Origin: Labrys wisconsinensis
GTDB taxonomy: Bacteria; Pseudomonadota; Alphaproteobacteria; Rhizobiales; Labraceae
Direction of reading: 5' to 3'
Assembly: GCF_030814995.1 (NCBI RefSeq)
Contig: NZ_JAUSVX010000031.1
Span: 1-61,789, forward strand
Length of the DNA stretch: 61,789 nucleotides
Positions 18,154-26,193 of this stretch are shown here, one piece after another. The notes under the pieces were generated by a model. That model searched no databases. It had not been told where the DNA came from and worked only from the letters and a program-made list of their open reading frames with translations. Positions within the stretch are counted from its first letter, which is position 1; each line of letters begins with the position of its first letter. The position numbers were made by a program, and so were the translations under genes.

Positions 18154-18375
18154 TCACCACGGCGGCCGAGGATCCGAGATCGCCGCCGTGTACATGTAGA
18201 CGCCGTCCCGCCGTCGGCGGAGCTTGCTCGGATCCAGGCGCACAGTTGTCCCCGGCCTCTCTTCTTGCCAGTCCAGCACGACCACTGGTTGCGATCCGTC
18301 GAAAACCAGCGACAGCGTCTGAATCCAGGAATATCCGCCGCGCAAGACGATGAGCTGGACACGATCGACTTGCAT
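18154..18375 (-). CDS. Hypothetical small protein
   Basis: 73 aa of ordinary composition (MQVDRVQLIVLRGGYSWIQT..., VVVLDWQEERPGTTVRLDP), reading like two beta-rich stretches, with no recognised domain. The upstream 100 bases are unusually A+T-rich, which could hold its promoter. No good ribosome-binding site precedes the ATG. A frame-shifted alternative covers nearly the same bases. Treated as possible only. Confidence 0.35.
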   Translation of the reverse strand: MQVDRVQLIVLRGGYSWIQTLSLVFDGSQPVVVLDWQEERPGTTVRLDPSKLRRRRDGVYMYTAAISDPRPPW

Positions 18376-18806
18376 GGTTCTTTTCGTTAGGCTTCTTTGT
18401 TTAGATAAGAATATCTTCCGTTCGTGATTCGCATTTCCTTATACAATCGCGAGTAGCGAGCCTCAAGTCGGCATGCTATCGTTACGGCAGCTTCGGTCGT
18501 CCACCAACGGTCGGGGCTCGGGCCGTCGGTGTCACCAGCCCCCCCATACCCCTACCGGCGGCCCGTCTCCTCTCTCTCCGCCTTGACCGTGCCGATGGCG
18601 CAGGTCCAGCCCGACGCGTCGTGGTCCACGCCATGGGCGTCGGCGTCGAGCGCGCTCGTCCAGATCAAGGCCGGCAACTGGGACGCGGCGGCCTCGGCGC
18701 TGATGGCGCAGCCGGGGCGCCCACGCCGCCCGTGGTTGCGCCCGCCCGCCTCGGCGAGATAAGCCGAACCTGACTGGCCGGCGGCCGCGCACCCGACGAG
18801 GATGGC
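18376..18806. other. Non-coding stretch with an A+T-rich segment
   Basis: About 430 bases between the hypothetical gene and the DUF1810 gene. 18376-18450 is clearly lower in G+C than the surroundings. 18529-18792 is open on both strands but neither frame reads like a protein. No RNA gene was recognised. The segment may hold promoters for both flanking genes. Confidence 0.4.
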
Positions 18807-19235
18807 ATGACCGACGATCCCTTCGACCTCGAACGTTTCGTCACCGCGCAGGTGGGCTCCTACGACACGGCGCTGCAGGAGCTGCGCGCGGGGCGCAAGC
18901 GCAGCCACTGGATGTGGTTCGTCTTCCCGCAGCTGCGCGGCCTCGGCCTGTCGGCCACCGCCCGGTTCTACGGCATCGGCTCGCTCGCCGAGGCGCGGGC
19001 CTATCGCGAGCATCCGGTCCTCGGCCCGCGGCTGGTGGCGACGACACAGGCCATGCTGCAGCATCGGGGGTTCAGCGCCCACGCCATCCTCGGCTCGCCC
19101 GACGACCTGAAGTTCCGCTCCTCCATGACGCTGTTCGCGCGCCTCGATCCCGCAGGCCCGTTCCGCGCGGCGCTCGATGCCTTTTATGCCGGCGAGGAGG
19201 ACGGGGCGACGCTGCGACTGCTCGAAGGCTCGTAG
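18807..19235 (+). CDS. DUF1810 family protein
   Basis: 142 aa, normal length for the family. It shows the family signatures: DPFDLERFVTAQ at the start, KRSHWMWFVFPQLRGLG, the FYGIGSLAEARAYREHPVLG block, and DDLKFRSSMTLFA. DUF1810 proteins (E. coli YiiM-unrelated, calpastatin-like in old annotations) have no firmly known role. Stand-alone gene. The last codons and the stop lie inside the first unit of a 23-bp tandem duplication. Confidence 0.9.
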   Translation: MTDDPFDLERFVTAQVGSYDTALQELRAGRKRSHWMWFVFPQLRGLGLSATARFYGIGSLAEARAYREHPVLGPRLVATTQAMLQHRGFSAHAILGSPDDLKFRSSMTLFARLDPAGPFRAALDAFYAGEEDGATLRLLEGS

Positions 19236-19263
19236 CCGGGCTACTCGAAGGCTCGTAGCCGGA
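19218..19263. repeat. 23-bp tandem duplication over the DUF1810 stop
   Basis: CTGCTCGAAGGCTCGTAGCCGGG is followed directly by a near copy (19-base exact core CTCGAAGGCTCGTAGCCGG at 19221-19239 and 19244-19262). The first unit holds the end of the DUF1810 gene, so this looks like a local replication slip. It has no effect on the protein because the stop is in the first unit. Confidence 0.75.
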
Positions 19264-19269
19264 CCGGCC

Positions 19270-20109
19270 TCAACGCAAGTCCCGCGGCGTGATCCCCAGC
19301 TCGCGGCGCATCCAGCGCGCCATGTGCGACTGGTGGGCGAAGCCGGCGGCCAGCGCCGCTTCGCCGGCGCTGGTGCCGCCCTGCAGCAGGAGCCGCGCCC
19401 GTTCCACGCGTCGGCGCACCACGTAGCGGTGGACCGTCATGCCGGTCGCCTGCTTGAACCCCTGGCGCAGATGCGAGCTGCTGGCGCCGGCCTCCCGGGC
19501 GAGCCGCGCGAGCGTCAGCGGCCGGTCGAGATGCGCCTCGATGAAATCGAGCAATCGCCGCATCTGCGCGGCCGAAAGCCCTCCTCGCGGCGTCTCCACG
19601 CGCCGCGACAGGCCGACGAGCTGCGTCGCCAGGGCGATGCCGATCGTGTCGGCATAGAGGTCGCCGCCCGGGGCACCCGCCTGCCGCTCGCTCTCCAGCG
19701 CCAGCGCCAGATGCACGATCGGCTCGCTCCGCAGCATGTGCCGCATCGCCAGCGCCGAGCGCCCGCTGCCCCGGCCGAGGTCCAGCGCCGCGCGCTCGAT
19801 CACGGCGGGAGCGAGCCGGATCTCCAGGCTCTCGCAGGCGCTCGCCGCGTCGTAGCCGCCCGCCTCGCCCGCCGGCACCAGGTCGATGTCGCCGCTGCGC
19901 CGCAGGTGATGCGTGCCGCTCGCCCGGCATGTGGACCAGGTGGCGGGGCTGGCATGGACGAAGACGCGATGCGCGTCGATCGGGGCCAGCAGGATCGGCC
20001 CGGCCTCGCTGCGATGCCTGACGAGGCTGACGCCGGCCGGCATCCAGGGCGGAAGGAAGGAACTGCGCACGCCGCGCCTCCGGAGCTGAAGCGGAACGTG
20101 CTCAAACAT
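19270..20109 (-). CDS. AraC-family transcriptional regulator
   Basis: 279 aa. The C-terminal third (about residues 178-279) is the double helix-turn-helix: RLLDFIEAHLDRPLTLARLA, REAGASSSHLRQGFKQATGM and HQSHMARWMRRELGITPRDL. The N-terminal part is a beta-rich sensor without a recognised ligand motif. ATG 20109 was chosen as the first good start; the frame stays open further upstream only as a shadow of the divergent gene. It is transcribed away from the epimerase-like gene, with 72 bases between, and is likely to control it. Confidence 0.85.
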   Translation of the reverse strand: MFEHVPLQLRRRGVRSSFLPPWMPAGVSLVRHRSEAGPILLAPIDAHRVFVHASPATWSTCRASGTHHLRRSGDIDLVPAGEAGGYDAASACESLEIRLAPAVIERAALDLGRGSGRSALAMRHMLRSEPIVHLALALESERQAGAPGGDLYADTIGIALATQLVGLSRRVETPRGGLSAAQMRRLLDFIEAHLDRPLTLARLAREAGASSSHLRQGFKQATGMTVHRYVVRRRVERARLLLQGGTSAGEAALAAGFAHQSHMARWMRRELGITPRDLR

Positions 20110-20181
20110 CGGCGCTTCCTGCGCGACTTTCAACGCGCCCCGCCGGAGATTGCCGCCGTTCGAGAGCGACGGAGGCAACAG

Positions 20182-21081
20182 ATGGCATTGTACGTGGTGG
20201 TCGGAGCAGGCCCGGTCGGGCGCGAGACGGCGCGGCTGCTGGCCGCGGCGGGGCACGGGGTCAAGCTCGTCAGCCGCAGCGGCACGATGGTCGAAGGCGC
20301 CGACGGCGTCGCGCTCGATGCACGCGATGCGCCGGGCCTCGCCGCGGCGAGCGCCGGGGCCGAGGCGATTGTCATGTGCGCCATGGCGCCCTACCACCGC
20401 TGGCCGGCGGAGTTCCCGCCGATCATGGACGGGGTGGTGGTCGCCGCCGAGCGCGTCGGGGCGCGCCTGCTCGTGGCCGGGAATGTCTACGGCTATGGCG
20501 AGGGGGCTCCCTCCCCGCTGACCGCCGCCGCGCCGCTCGCCCCGACCACGGTCAAGGGCCGGGTGCGCGCCGCGATGTGGCAGCGGGCACGCGCCTCGGC
20601 GGTCCCCGCCATCGAAGTGCGGGCGAGCGACTATCTCGGCCAGGGCGCCGGTTCGCTGTTCACGCTGATGGCGCTGCCGCGCCTCATCGCGGGGGAACCG
20701 GCCCCCGTGGTCGGCGACCCCGATGCGATCCACGCCTGGACCTTCACCCGCGACGTCGCCCGCACCCTGGTCGCGGCTTCGCGCTTCGAGGGTGATTGGG
20801 CACGCGCGTTCCACGTTCCCTCGCAGCACGCCTCGATCCGCGAGCTCGCGATCCGCTTCGCCGAACGCGCCGGCGCCCCGCCGCCCGATCTGCGCGTCCT
20901 GAGCGACGCCGAGCTGGACGGGCTGGCGCGCCAGGACGAGATCATGCGCGAGGTGGCGGAGATGGCCTATCTCTACCGCCGGCCCTGCCTGCTCGATGCC
21001 GCGGAGACGGAGCGGCTGCTCGATGTGACGGCGAGCAGCCTCGACCAGGCGATCGACGACACGCTGGCACGGGAGGGTTAG
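20182..21081 (+). CDS. NAD-dependent epimerase/dehydratase-like (extended SDR) protein
   Basis: 299 aa. It starts with a Rossmann fold (MALYVVVGAGPVGRETARLL) and has the extended-SDR features AGNVYGYG and a C-terminal segment of the NAD(P)H-dependent sugar-epimerase type (FHVPSQHASIRELAIRFAE). The usual YxxxK active site is not obvious, so it may be an atypical reductase that binds NAD(P) without classical catalysis. ATG 20182 follows GGAGG closely. Divergent AraC gene next door. Function not known. Confidence 0.75.
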   Translation: MALYVVVGAGPVGRETARLLAAAGHGVKLVSRSGTMVEGADGVALDARDAPGLAAASAGAEAIVMCAMAPYHRWPAEFPPIMDGVVVAAERVGARLLVAGNVYGYGEGAPSPLTAAAPLAPTTVKGRVRAAMWQRARASAVPAIEVRASDYLGQGAGSLFTLMALPRLIAGEPAPVVGDPDAIHAWTFTRDVARTLVAASRFEGDWARAFHVPSQHASIRELAIRFAERAGAPPPDLRVLSDAELDGLARQDEIMREVAEMAYLYRRPCLLDAAETERLLDVTASSLDQAIDDTLAREG

Positions 21082-21191
21082 TGACTAGAATTGGAGTTTG
21101 GTACCACTAGGCCGGTCGGTTTGGCTAGAGAAGCAGAGTTGGCAAGTGCATCAAAATGAGATAGCCAAGCGAGTATCGGGGCTAGACGCGT

Positions 21192-22055
21192 ATGACAATC
21201 ACGATTGCATGGGAGCGACGCCTCTCCACATATTCAGAACTCGTGTTCTGCTCCGATAGTCGCTTGAACGGGGGTGGCAATATAGATGTCTGCCAAAAAA
21301 TATTTCCCCTCCCTCGCGAAGACGCCGCCATCGGCTTTTGTGGAAGCACGTTGATCGCGTATCCTATTATTCATCAATTTTCATCTTACATAAAACATTA
21401 TAAAAAGAACCTTGATCGCGCTTTAGATGGAACAGAATTACCGAAACGATTTTGTGATTTAGCTAATAATTTTCTAAAATCATATATTGATCCGGTAAAT
21501 CTTGTCGAAGAATTGCGCGAAACATCGTTTCTAATAGGGTGCTTTTCGTGGCGACTGAAGCGCCCGATTATAAGTCGTATAACTTATGACAACGGTCCGA
21601 AGATTTATGTCGCTGCCAGCGCACGCTTTCCGAAGTCGAAAAGTAAAAATCTCTCTAGTGGTGGTCAATTCTCTATAATTGGTGATCTTCGTAATCAGTT
21701 TTTTGATACGCTTGCCTCCTATATAAATTATACCGATTGCAAGAATTTCGATATGGAACCATTTAGCGCGTTATCAGAAATGCTTAGCAATTCAACATAT
21801 GTTGACAGACGAGGCCCCCACAGAGGAGTGATAGGTGGCGCACCACAAATTTTAAAGGTCTATCCATTTCTTAGAACGATTGAATTTGCAGTTTTTTGGC
21901 CAAGTAAAATTGGGGGAAAACTTTATTTAAATGGGCGGGAAACATTCGATTATGAGAAGATACACGTACCTCATTTGGATTCCAAAAGTCTCGACGTCCA
22001 TTATCCGTTGGGCGAAATCGGAAATTCCGCTCCGGATCCAGTCGTAACCTTTTAA
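21192..22055 (+). CDS. Predicted Ntn hydrolase with HslV/proteasome-beta layout, on A+T-rich DNA
   Basis: 287 aa. After removal of Met1 the protein would start with Thr. The following layout recalls HslV: a strand (ITIAW), CSDSRL with Asp22, CQKIFPLP with Lys36, then AAIGFCGSTLIAYPIIH, comparable with the nucleophile Thr1, Asp17, Lys33 and the glycine-rich helix start of HslV and 20S proteasome beta subunits. The rest (to 287) is longer than HslV (about 175 aa) and unrecognised. Codon use is A/T-rich at third positions, unlike every neighbour, so recent acquisition is likely. No HslU-like ATPase is adjacent. The fold call is inference from a short motif set. Confidence 0.6.
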   Translation: MTITIAWERRLSTYSELVFCSDSRLNGGGNIDVCQKIFPLPREDAAIGFCGSTLIAYPIIHQFSSYIKHYKKNLDRALDGTELPKRFCDLANNFLKSYIDPVNLVEELRETSFLIGCFSWRLKRPIISRITYDNGPKIYVAASARFPKSKSKNLSSGGQFSIIGDLRNQFFDTLASYINYTDCKNFDMEPFSALSEMLSNSTYVDRRGPHRGVIGGAPQILKVYPFLRTIEFAVFWPSKIGGKLYLNGRETFDYEKIHVPHLDSKSLDVHYPLGEIGNSAPDPVVTF

Positions 22056-22081
22056 TTAGCAGTCAGAATTGAGGCTGCTAA
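22056..22081 (+). terminator. Hairpin directly after the A+T-rich gene
   Basis: TTAGCAG (22056-22062) and CTGCTAA (22075-22081) form a 7-bp stem with a 12-base loop beginning at the base after the TAA stop. No T run follows. Possibly a weak terminator, or one end of an inserted segment. Confidence 0.35.
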
Positions 22082-22147
22082 GTGGGAAACGGCAAGGGCG
22101 GCGTCGGCAAAGAGGCAAGAGTAGCCGTGGGCGATAAGGTCAAGGTG

Positions 22148-22645
22148 TCAGAATCTGCGTGCTAACCCCCTCTCCATCAGCGCCGCGAGGTTCGCCAGCG
22201 TCGAGGCGAGGCCGACGGCGTGGTCCTCCGGCGAAATGCCGGCCGGCACGTCCTCGCAGGCGATGGTCACCTCGGTCCCGCCCGGAACGGGCGCCAGCGA
22301 CCAGGTCATGCGCATGGCTCCGGCGAAAGCCGGGTCGTCGGAGGGAAATTCCACCCGGTGGACGACGCGCATGTTCGGCACCAGCTCGAGGAAGCGCGCC
22401 TCGACCACATCGCTGTGCTCGGAGGCCTTGCCGGGCGTGTGCCCGGCGCCTTCATAGGTCAGCACCAGGCGATAGCGCCCGCCCTGCCAGGGCTCGAAGC
22501 GCTCGATCGCGGCCGTCATGCCCGCGGGCGGCAGCCAGACGAGCCAGGATTGCGGGTCGAGGAACGCCCGGTAGAGAGCTTCGGGCGTGGCCTTGATCAC
22601 CCGGGACGCCTGATCGATCCGCCGGGCCGTTTCCGCTCCCGCCAT
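22148..22645 (-). CDS. SRPBCC / AHSA1-like domain protein
   Basis: 165 aa. Start-type lipid/ligand-binding fold: ASRVIKATPEALYRAFLDPQ, then WLVWLPPAGM, EPWQGGRYRLVL, a GGTEVTIACEDVP strand and a long final helix (HAVGLASTLANLAALMERGL), all typical of the AHSA1 branch of the SRPBCC superfamily. These bind hydrophobic or aromatic ligands or modulate other proteins; the ligand is unknown. It lies 39 bases downstream of a LysR gene on the same strand and may be co-transcribed with it. Confidence 0.85.
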   Translation of the reverse strand: MAGAETARRIDQASRVIKATPEALYRAFLDPQSWLVWLPPAGMTAAIERFEPWQGGRYRLVLTYEGAGHTPGKASEHSDVVEARFLELVPNMRVVHRVEFPSDDPAFAGAMRMTWSLAPVPGGTEVTIACEDVPAGISPEDHAVGLASTLANLAALMERGLARRF

Positions 22646-22684
22646 GCCCGTTCCTCCTCTGCTGCCGGCAGTCCGCCGGCACGG

Positions 22685-23596
22685 TCAGTCCTGAGTTCCA
22701 CCCATGAAGGCCAGGCTCATGAAATCGTAGAACGCCCGCGTCGCCGGGCTGAAATCGGCGTCCCGCCGCCAGGCCAGGCCCACGTCCATGGTCGGGATGG
22801 GGTCCTCCACGACGCGCGTCTCGATGCGCTGGCCCTCCAGCGACCAGGGCCGGTAGACCATGTCGGACAGGAGCGTGATGCCCATGCCGGCGGCGACCAT
22901 GCTGCGCACCGCCTCGACCGAGGAGGTGCGGAAGATCACCTGCGGCCTGCAGCCGGCATGGGCCCAGTAGCGGCCGGCGGTCTTGGCCGCCTCGTCGACG
23001 GTCAGCATGATGTAGGGGTGGCGGGCGACGTCGGCGAGGCCGACGCGCTCCTGGCGCAGGAGAGCATGCTCGGGCGGCGTCCAGAGCCGCCGGCGCGAGC
23101 GCAGCAGCGTCTCCGAATCGAGCCGGTCGCGCGCCAGCAGGTTGGAGACCAGGATCACGGCGATGTCGAGGGCCCGGTCCAGCAGCGCCTGCTCGATCAC
23201 GTCGCGCGAGGCCTCGTAGAGCTCCAGCACGACGCCCGGCGAATGCGTCATGAACCGCCGGTGATGCCGCGGCAGGAAATAGCCGGCGACGGTGTAGGTG
23301 ACGCCGACCCGCACCGTGCCCGAGGCGGTCGCCCCCGAGAGGCGCGGCAGCCGGACGGCCTCGTCCACCGCGGCCAGGATGTTGCGTCCGTGCAGGAGGA
23401 AGCGGTTGCCTTCCGGCGTCAGCGCCACGCCGCCCGGGTTGCGCTCGAACAGGCGCGTGCCGAGCGTGGCCTCCAGCTGCTGCACCGCGGCGGTGACGGC
23501 GGACTGGGAGACGTTGAGATCGACCGCGGCCTGCGAGATCTGGCCCGATTCCGCCGCCGCGATGAAGTAGCGGATCTGCTTCAGCGAAACCGGCAT
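22685..23596 (-). CDS. LysR-family transcriptional regulator of the oxoprolinase operon
   Basis: 303 aa. N-terminal winged helix (QIRYFIAAAESGQISQAAVD, LNVSQSAVTAAVQQLEATLG) and an effector domain ending in VGLAWRRDADFSPATRAFYD. It is divergent from the pxpA-accBC-pxpBC operon with 127 bases between, so control of that operon is the natural guess. An ATTG...CAAT repeat lies in the gap. Confidence 0.88.
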   Translation of the reverse strand: MPVSLKQIRYFIAAAESGQISQAAVDLNVSQSAVTAAVQQLEATLGTRLFERNPGGVALTPEGNRFLLHGRNILAAVDEAVRLPRLSGATASGTVRVGVTYTVAGYFLPRHHRRFMTHSPGVVLELYEASRDVIEQALLDRALDIAVILVSNLLARDRLDSETLLRSRRRLWTPPEHALLRQERVGLADVARHPYIMLTVDEAAKTAGRYWAHAGCRPQVIFRTSSVEAVRSMVAAGMGITLLSDMVYRPWSLEGQRIETRVVEDPIPTMDVGLAWRRDADFSPATRAFYDFMSLAFMGGTQD

Positions 23597-23651
23597 GCCT
23601 CCTCCGTGTCTGCCGATGCAGTATCTGTTTTCTCGATATCCAATACCTCAA

Positions 23652-23667
23652 ATTGCGATTTTACAAT
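23652..23667. promoter_or_regulatory. Candidate LysR-type binding site in the pxpA/LysR gap
   Basis: ATTGCGATTTTACAAT has 4-base inverted arms (ATTG/CAAT) with an A+T-rich centre, midway in the divergent region, which is itself distinctly A+T-rich (23630-23690). It could serve as operator and promoter for one or both genes. Weak evidence. Confidence 0.35.
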
Positions 23668-23723
23668 ATGAAACACATTTGCAACGTTCCCGTCATGGAT
23701 GGACGACATGACGAGGAGGCCTC

Positions 23724-24464
23724 GTGGTCCTGATCAACTGCGACATGGGCGAAGGCTTCGGCATCTGGAAGCTCGGGGACGACCCGGGCATCATGCCCTC
23801 CATCCACATCGCCAATGTCGCCTGCGGCTTCCACGGCTCGGACTTCAACCACATGCGCGCCACGGTGCGCCTCGCCAAGGCGCACGGCGTCAAGGTCGGC
23901 GCCCATCCCTCCCTGCCCGACCTGCAGGGCTTCGGCCGGCGCGAGATGAAGATCGGCCGCGAGGAGCTGGCCAACTGCCTGATCTACCAGATCGGTGCCC
24001 TGAAAGGCTTCCTCGACGCCGAGGGCATGAGCCTCAACCATATCAAGCCGCACGGCTCGCTCTACGGCATGGCGGCGCGCCAGCCCGAGATCGCCGAGGC
24101 GATCTGCGACGCTGCCGACGTGTTCAGGGTGCCGATCCTCGGCATGGTCGGCACGCTGCACGCCAGCATCTATCCCGCCCGCGGCCACGGCTTCATCGCC
24201 GAGTTCTATGCCGACCTCGACTATTCCGACGAGGGCACGGTGATCATCACCCGCGAGCATCCGCCGCTCGACCCGCACGCGGCGGCCCGGCGCTGCGTCA
24301 GGGCCGTGCGCGAGGGGCTGGTCACCTCCGTCGGCGGCCACGAGATCGAGGTCGGCACCGACACGATCTGCGTCCATTCCGACACGCCGGGCGCCGAGGT
24401 CCTGGCACGCGTGCTCAGCGAGACCCTGCGCGCCGAGGGCATCGTGCCCCCTGCGTCCCATTGA
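23724..24464 (+). CDS. pxpA: 5-oxoprolinase subunit A (LamB/YcsF family)
   Basis: 246 aa. PxpA with PxpB and PxpC opens 5-oxoproline to glutamate using ATP. The family signature is present: LINCDMGEGFG at the start, IHIANVACGFHGSD, VGAHPSLPDLQGFGRR, and NHIKPHGSLYGMA. GTG 23724 is chosen with GAGGAGG just upstream and a frame that begins at the conserved N terminus. It heads an operon in which a biotin carrier and a biotin carboxylase come between subunits A and B. Confidence 0.92.
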   Translation: MVLINCDMGEGFGIWKLGDDPGIMPSIHIANVACGFHGSDFNHMRATVRLAKAHGVKVGAHPSLPDLQGFGRREMKIGREELANCLIYQIGALKGFLDAEGMSLNHIKPHGSLYGMAARQPEIAEAICDAADVFRVPILGMVGTLHASIYPARGHGFIAEFYADLDYSDEGTVIITREHPPLDPHAAARRCVRAVREGLVTSVGGHEIEVGTDTICVHSDTPGAEVLARVLSETLRAEGIVPPASH

Positions 24465-24496
24465 CCAGACCGCCCGACCGGGCAGGAGAACGATGC

Positions 24497-24739
24497 ATGG
24501 CCGTCAAGACCATCCAGGCGCCGATCCCCGGAACTTTCTACCGTTCCGCCTCGCCCGGCACGCCGGCCTTCAAGACGGAAGGCGACGCCGTGGCGGTGGG
24601 CGACACGGTCGGCCTGATCGAGGTGATGAAGACCTTCACGCCGGTCGTGGCCGAGGAGGCCGGCACGCTCGTCGCCTTCCATATCGAGAACGAGGATGCG
24701 GTCATGGCCGGCCAGCCGCTCTACGACCTGGAGGCCTGA
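24497..24739 (+). CDS. Biotin carboxyl carrier protein (short, AccB-like)
   Basis: 80 aa, only the biotinyl domain. The frame begins with a PIPGTFYRSASPG segment and carries GLIEVMKTFTPV, in which Lys45 is the predicted biotinylation site (canonical E-A/V-M-K). The usual Pro/Ala-rich N-terminal half of AccB is missing, so it is a stand-alone carrier domain. It is placed between pxpA and the biotin carboxylase gene, 3 bases before the latter. It would carry CO2 from the carboxylase to a transferase formed by the two downstream subunits. Confidence 0.9.
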   Translation: MAVKTIQAPIPGTFYRSASPGTPAFKTEGDAVAVGDTVGLIEVMKTFTPVVAEEAGTLVAFHIENEDAVMAGQPLYDLEA

Positions 24740-24742
24740 GGC

Positions 24743-26164
24743 ATGCGCATCCGCCGCATCTTCGTCGCCAACCGGGGTGAGATCGCGGTCCGCATCATCC
24801 GCGCGGCGAAGGAGCTCGGCATCGCCACGGTGCAGGCGGTGAGCGCCGCCGACCGCGACATGCTGGCGGCGCGCCTGGCGGATGCGGTGGCGCCGGTCGG
24901 TCCGGCCCATGCCAGCAAGTCCTATCTCAACAAGCCGGCGATGCTGCAGGCGGCGCTCGACGCCGGCTGCGATGCGGTGCATCCGGGCTATGGCTTCCTC
25001 TCCGAGAACACCGAGTTCGCGGCGATGGTCGAGGACGCCGGCCTCGTCTTCATCGGCCCGAGGCCTGAGACCATCCGCGCCATGGGCGACAAGGCCATGG
25101 CGCGCGCCATCGCCGCCAAGGCGGGCGTGCGCACCGTGCCGGGCAGCGAGGGGCGGGTCGAGGGCGTCGAGGCCGCGCGCCGCGTCGCCGAGGAGATCGG
25201 CTATCCCGTGATGATCAAGGCCTCGGCCGGGGGCGGCGGGCGCGGCATCCGCGTCGCGAGCACGCCGGCCGAGCTCGAAGCCCTGATCCCGCAGGCGAGC
25301 GCCGAGGCGCAGGCAGCCTTCGGCGACGGCGGCCTCTATCTCGAGCGTTTCATTGCCCGCGCCAGGCATGTCGAGGTGCAGGTGCTCGGCGACGGCGAGC
25401 GCGTCGTCCATCTCTTCGAGCGGGAATGCTCGCTGCAGCGCCGCCGCCAGAAGGTCTGGGAGGAGGCGCCGGCCGCCGCCCTGCCGGCCGATATCCGCGA
25501 GGAGCTCTGCGCCTCGGCCGTGCGCCTCGCCGCCTCGGTCGGCTATCGCGGCGCCGGCACGCTCGAATATCTCTACGACGACGACAGCCGCGAGGTCTTC
25601 TTCATCGAGATGAACACCCGCATCCAGGTCGAGCATCCCGTGACCGAGATGATCACCGGCATCGACCTCGTGCGCGCGATGATCCGCATCGCCGGCGGCG
25701 AGCCGCTCGCCCTCGCGCAGGGCGACATCCGGGCCACCGGCCATGCCATCGAGGTGCGCATCAATGCCGAGGACCCCTCGCGCGGCTTCCTGCCGGCGCC
25801 GGGCACGATCTCGACACTGACGGTGCCGGGCGGCATGGGCGTGCGCTTCGACACCATGCTCACCCAGGGCTATGCGGTGCCTCCCTTCTACGATTCCCTG
25901 CTCGGCAAGCTCGTGGTCTGGGACGACACGCGCGAAGCCGCGCTCGCGCGGCTCACCCGCGCGCTCGGCGAGCTCCGGGTCGAGGGCGTGCCGACCACCG
26001 CCCCCCTGCATGCCGCGCTCGCGGCCGATCCCGCCGTGCGGGCCGGCGCCGTGCACACCCGCTGGCTCGAGGCCTGGCTGGACGCGCATCCGCTGGCCCC
26101 GCCCGCACCACCCCAGCCCGCCGAGCCGGCCGTCCCGGCCCGGGAGACCCTGCAACGAGCCTGA
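24743..26164 (+). CDS. Biotin carboxylase (AccC-like)
   Basis: 473 aa, usual length. It starts RRIFVANRGEIAVRIIRAA, has the ATP-grasp loop KASAGGGGRGIR near residue 160-170 and the catalytic/metal block FIEMNTRIQVEHPVTE near 290-305. It carboxylates biotin on the small carrier protein encoded just upstream. Because it is inside a PxpA/B/C operon, the acceptor is more likely a lactam or amide-type compound than acetyl-CoA. The C terminus is Pro/Ala-rich. Confidence 0.92.
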   Translation: MRIRRIFVANRGEIAVRIIRAAKELGIATVQAVSAADRDMLAARLADAVAPVGPAHASKSYLNKPAMLQAALDAGCDAVHPGYGFLSENTEFAAMVEDAGLVFIGPRPETIRAMGDKAMARAIAAKAGVRTVPGSEGRVEGVEAARRVAEEIGYPVMIKASAGGGGRGIRVASTPAELEALIPQASAEAQAAFGDGGLYLERFIARARHVEVQVLGDGERVVHLFERECSLQRRRQKVWEEAPAAALPADIREELCASAVRLAASVGYRGAGTLEYLYDDDSREVFFIEMNTRIQVEHPVTEMITGIDLVRAMIRIAGGEPLALAQGDIRATGHAIEVRINAEDPSRGFLPAPGTISTLTVPGGMGVRFDTMLTQGYAVPPFYDSLLGKLVVWDDTREAALARLTRALGELRVEGVPTTAPLHAALAADPAVRAGAVHTRWLEAWLDAHPLAPPAPPQPAEPAVPARETLQRA

Positions 26165-26193
26165 TCCCGAACGCGTGAAGGAGACCGACGCCG

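Noticed and set aside
18529-18792. Open frames on both strands before DUF1810
   Set aside because: Neither translation looks like a folded protein, no ribosome-binding site was found, and the composition is typical of chance high-G+C frames.
21082-22147. An insertion sequence or prophage fragment around the A+T-rich gene
   Set aside because: No transposase, integrase, tRNA edge or convincing flanking direct repeats were found; only a short similarity (AGAATTG) occurs on both sides.
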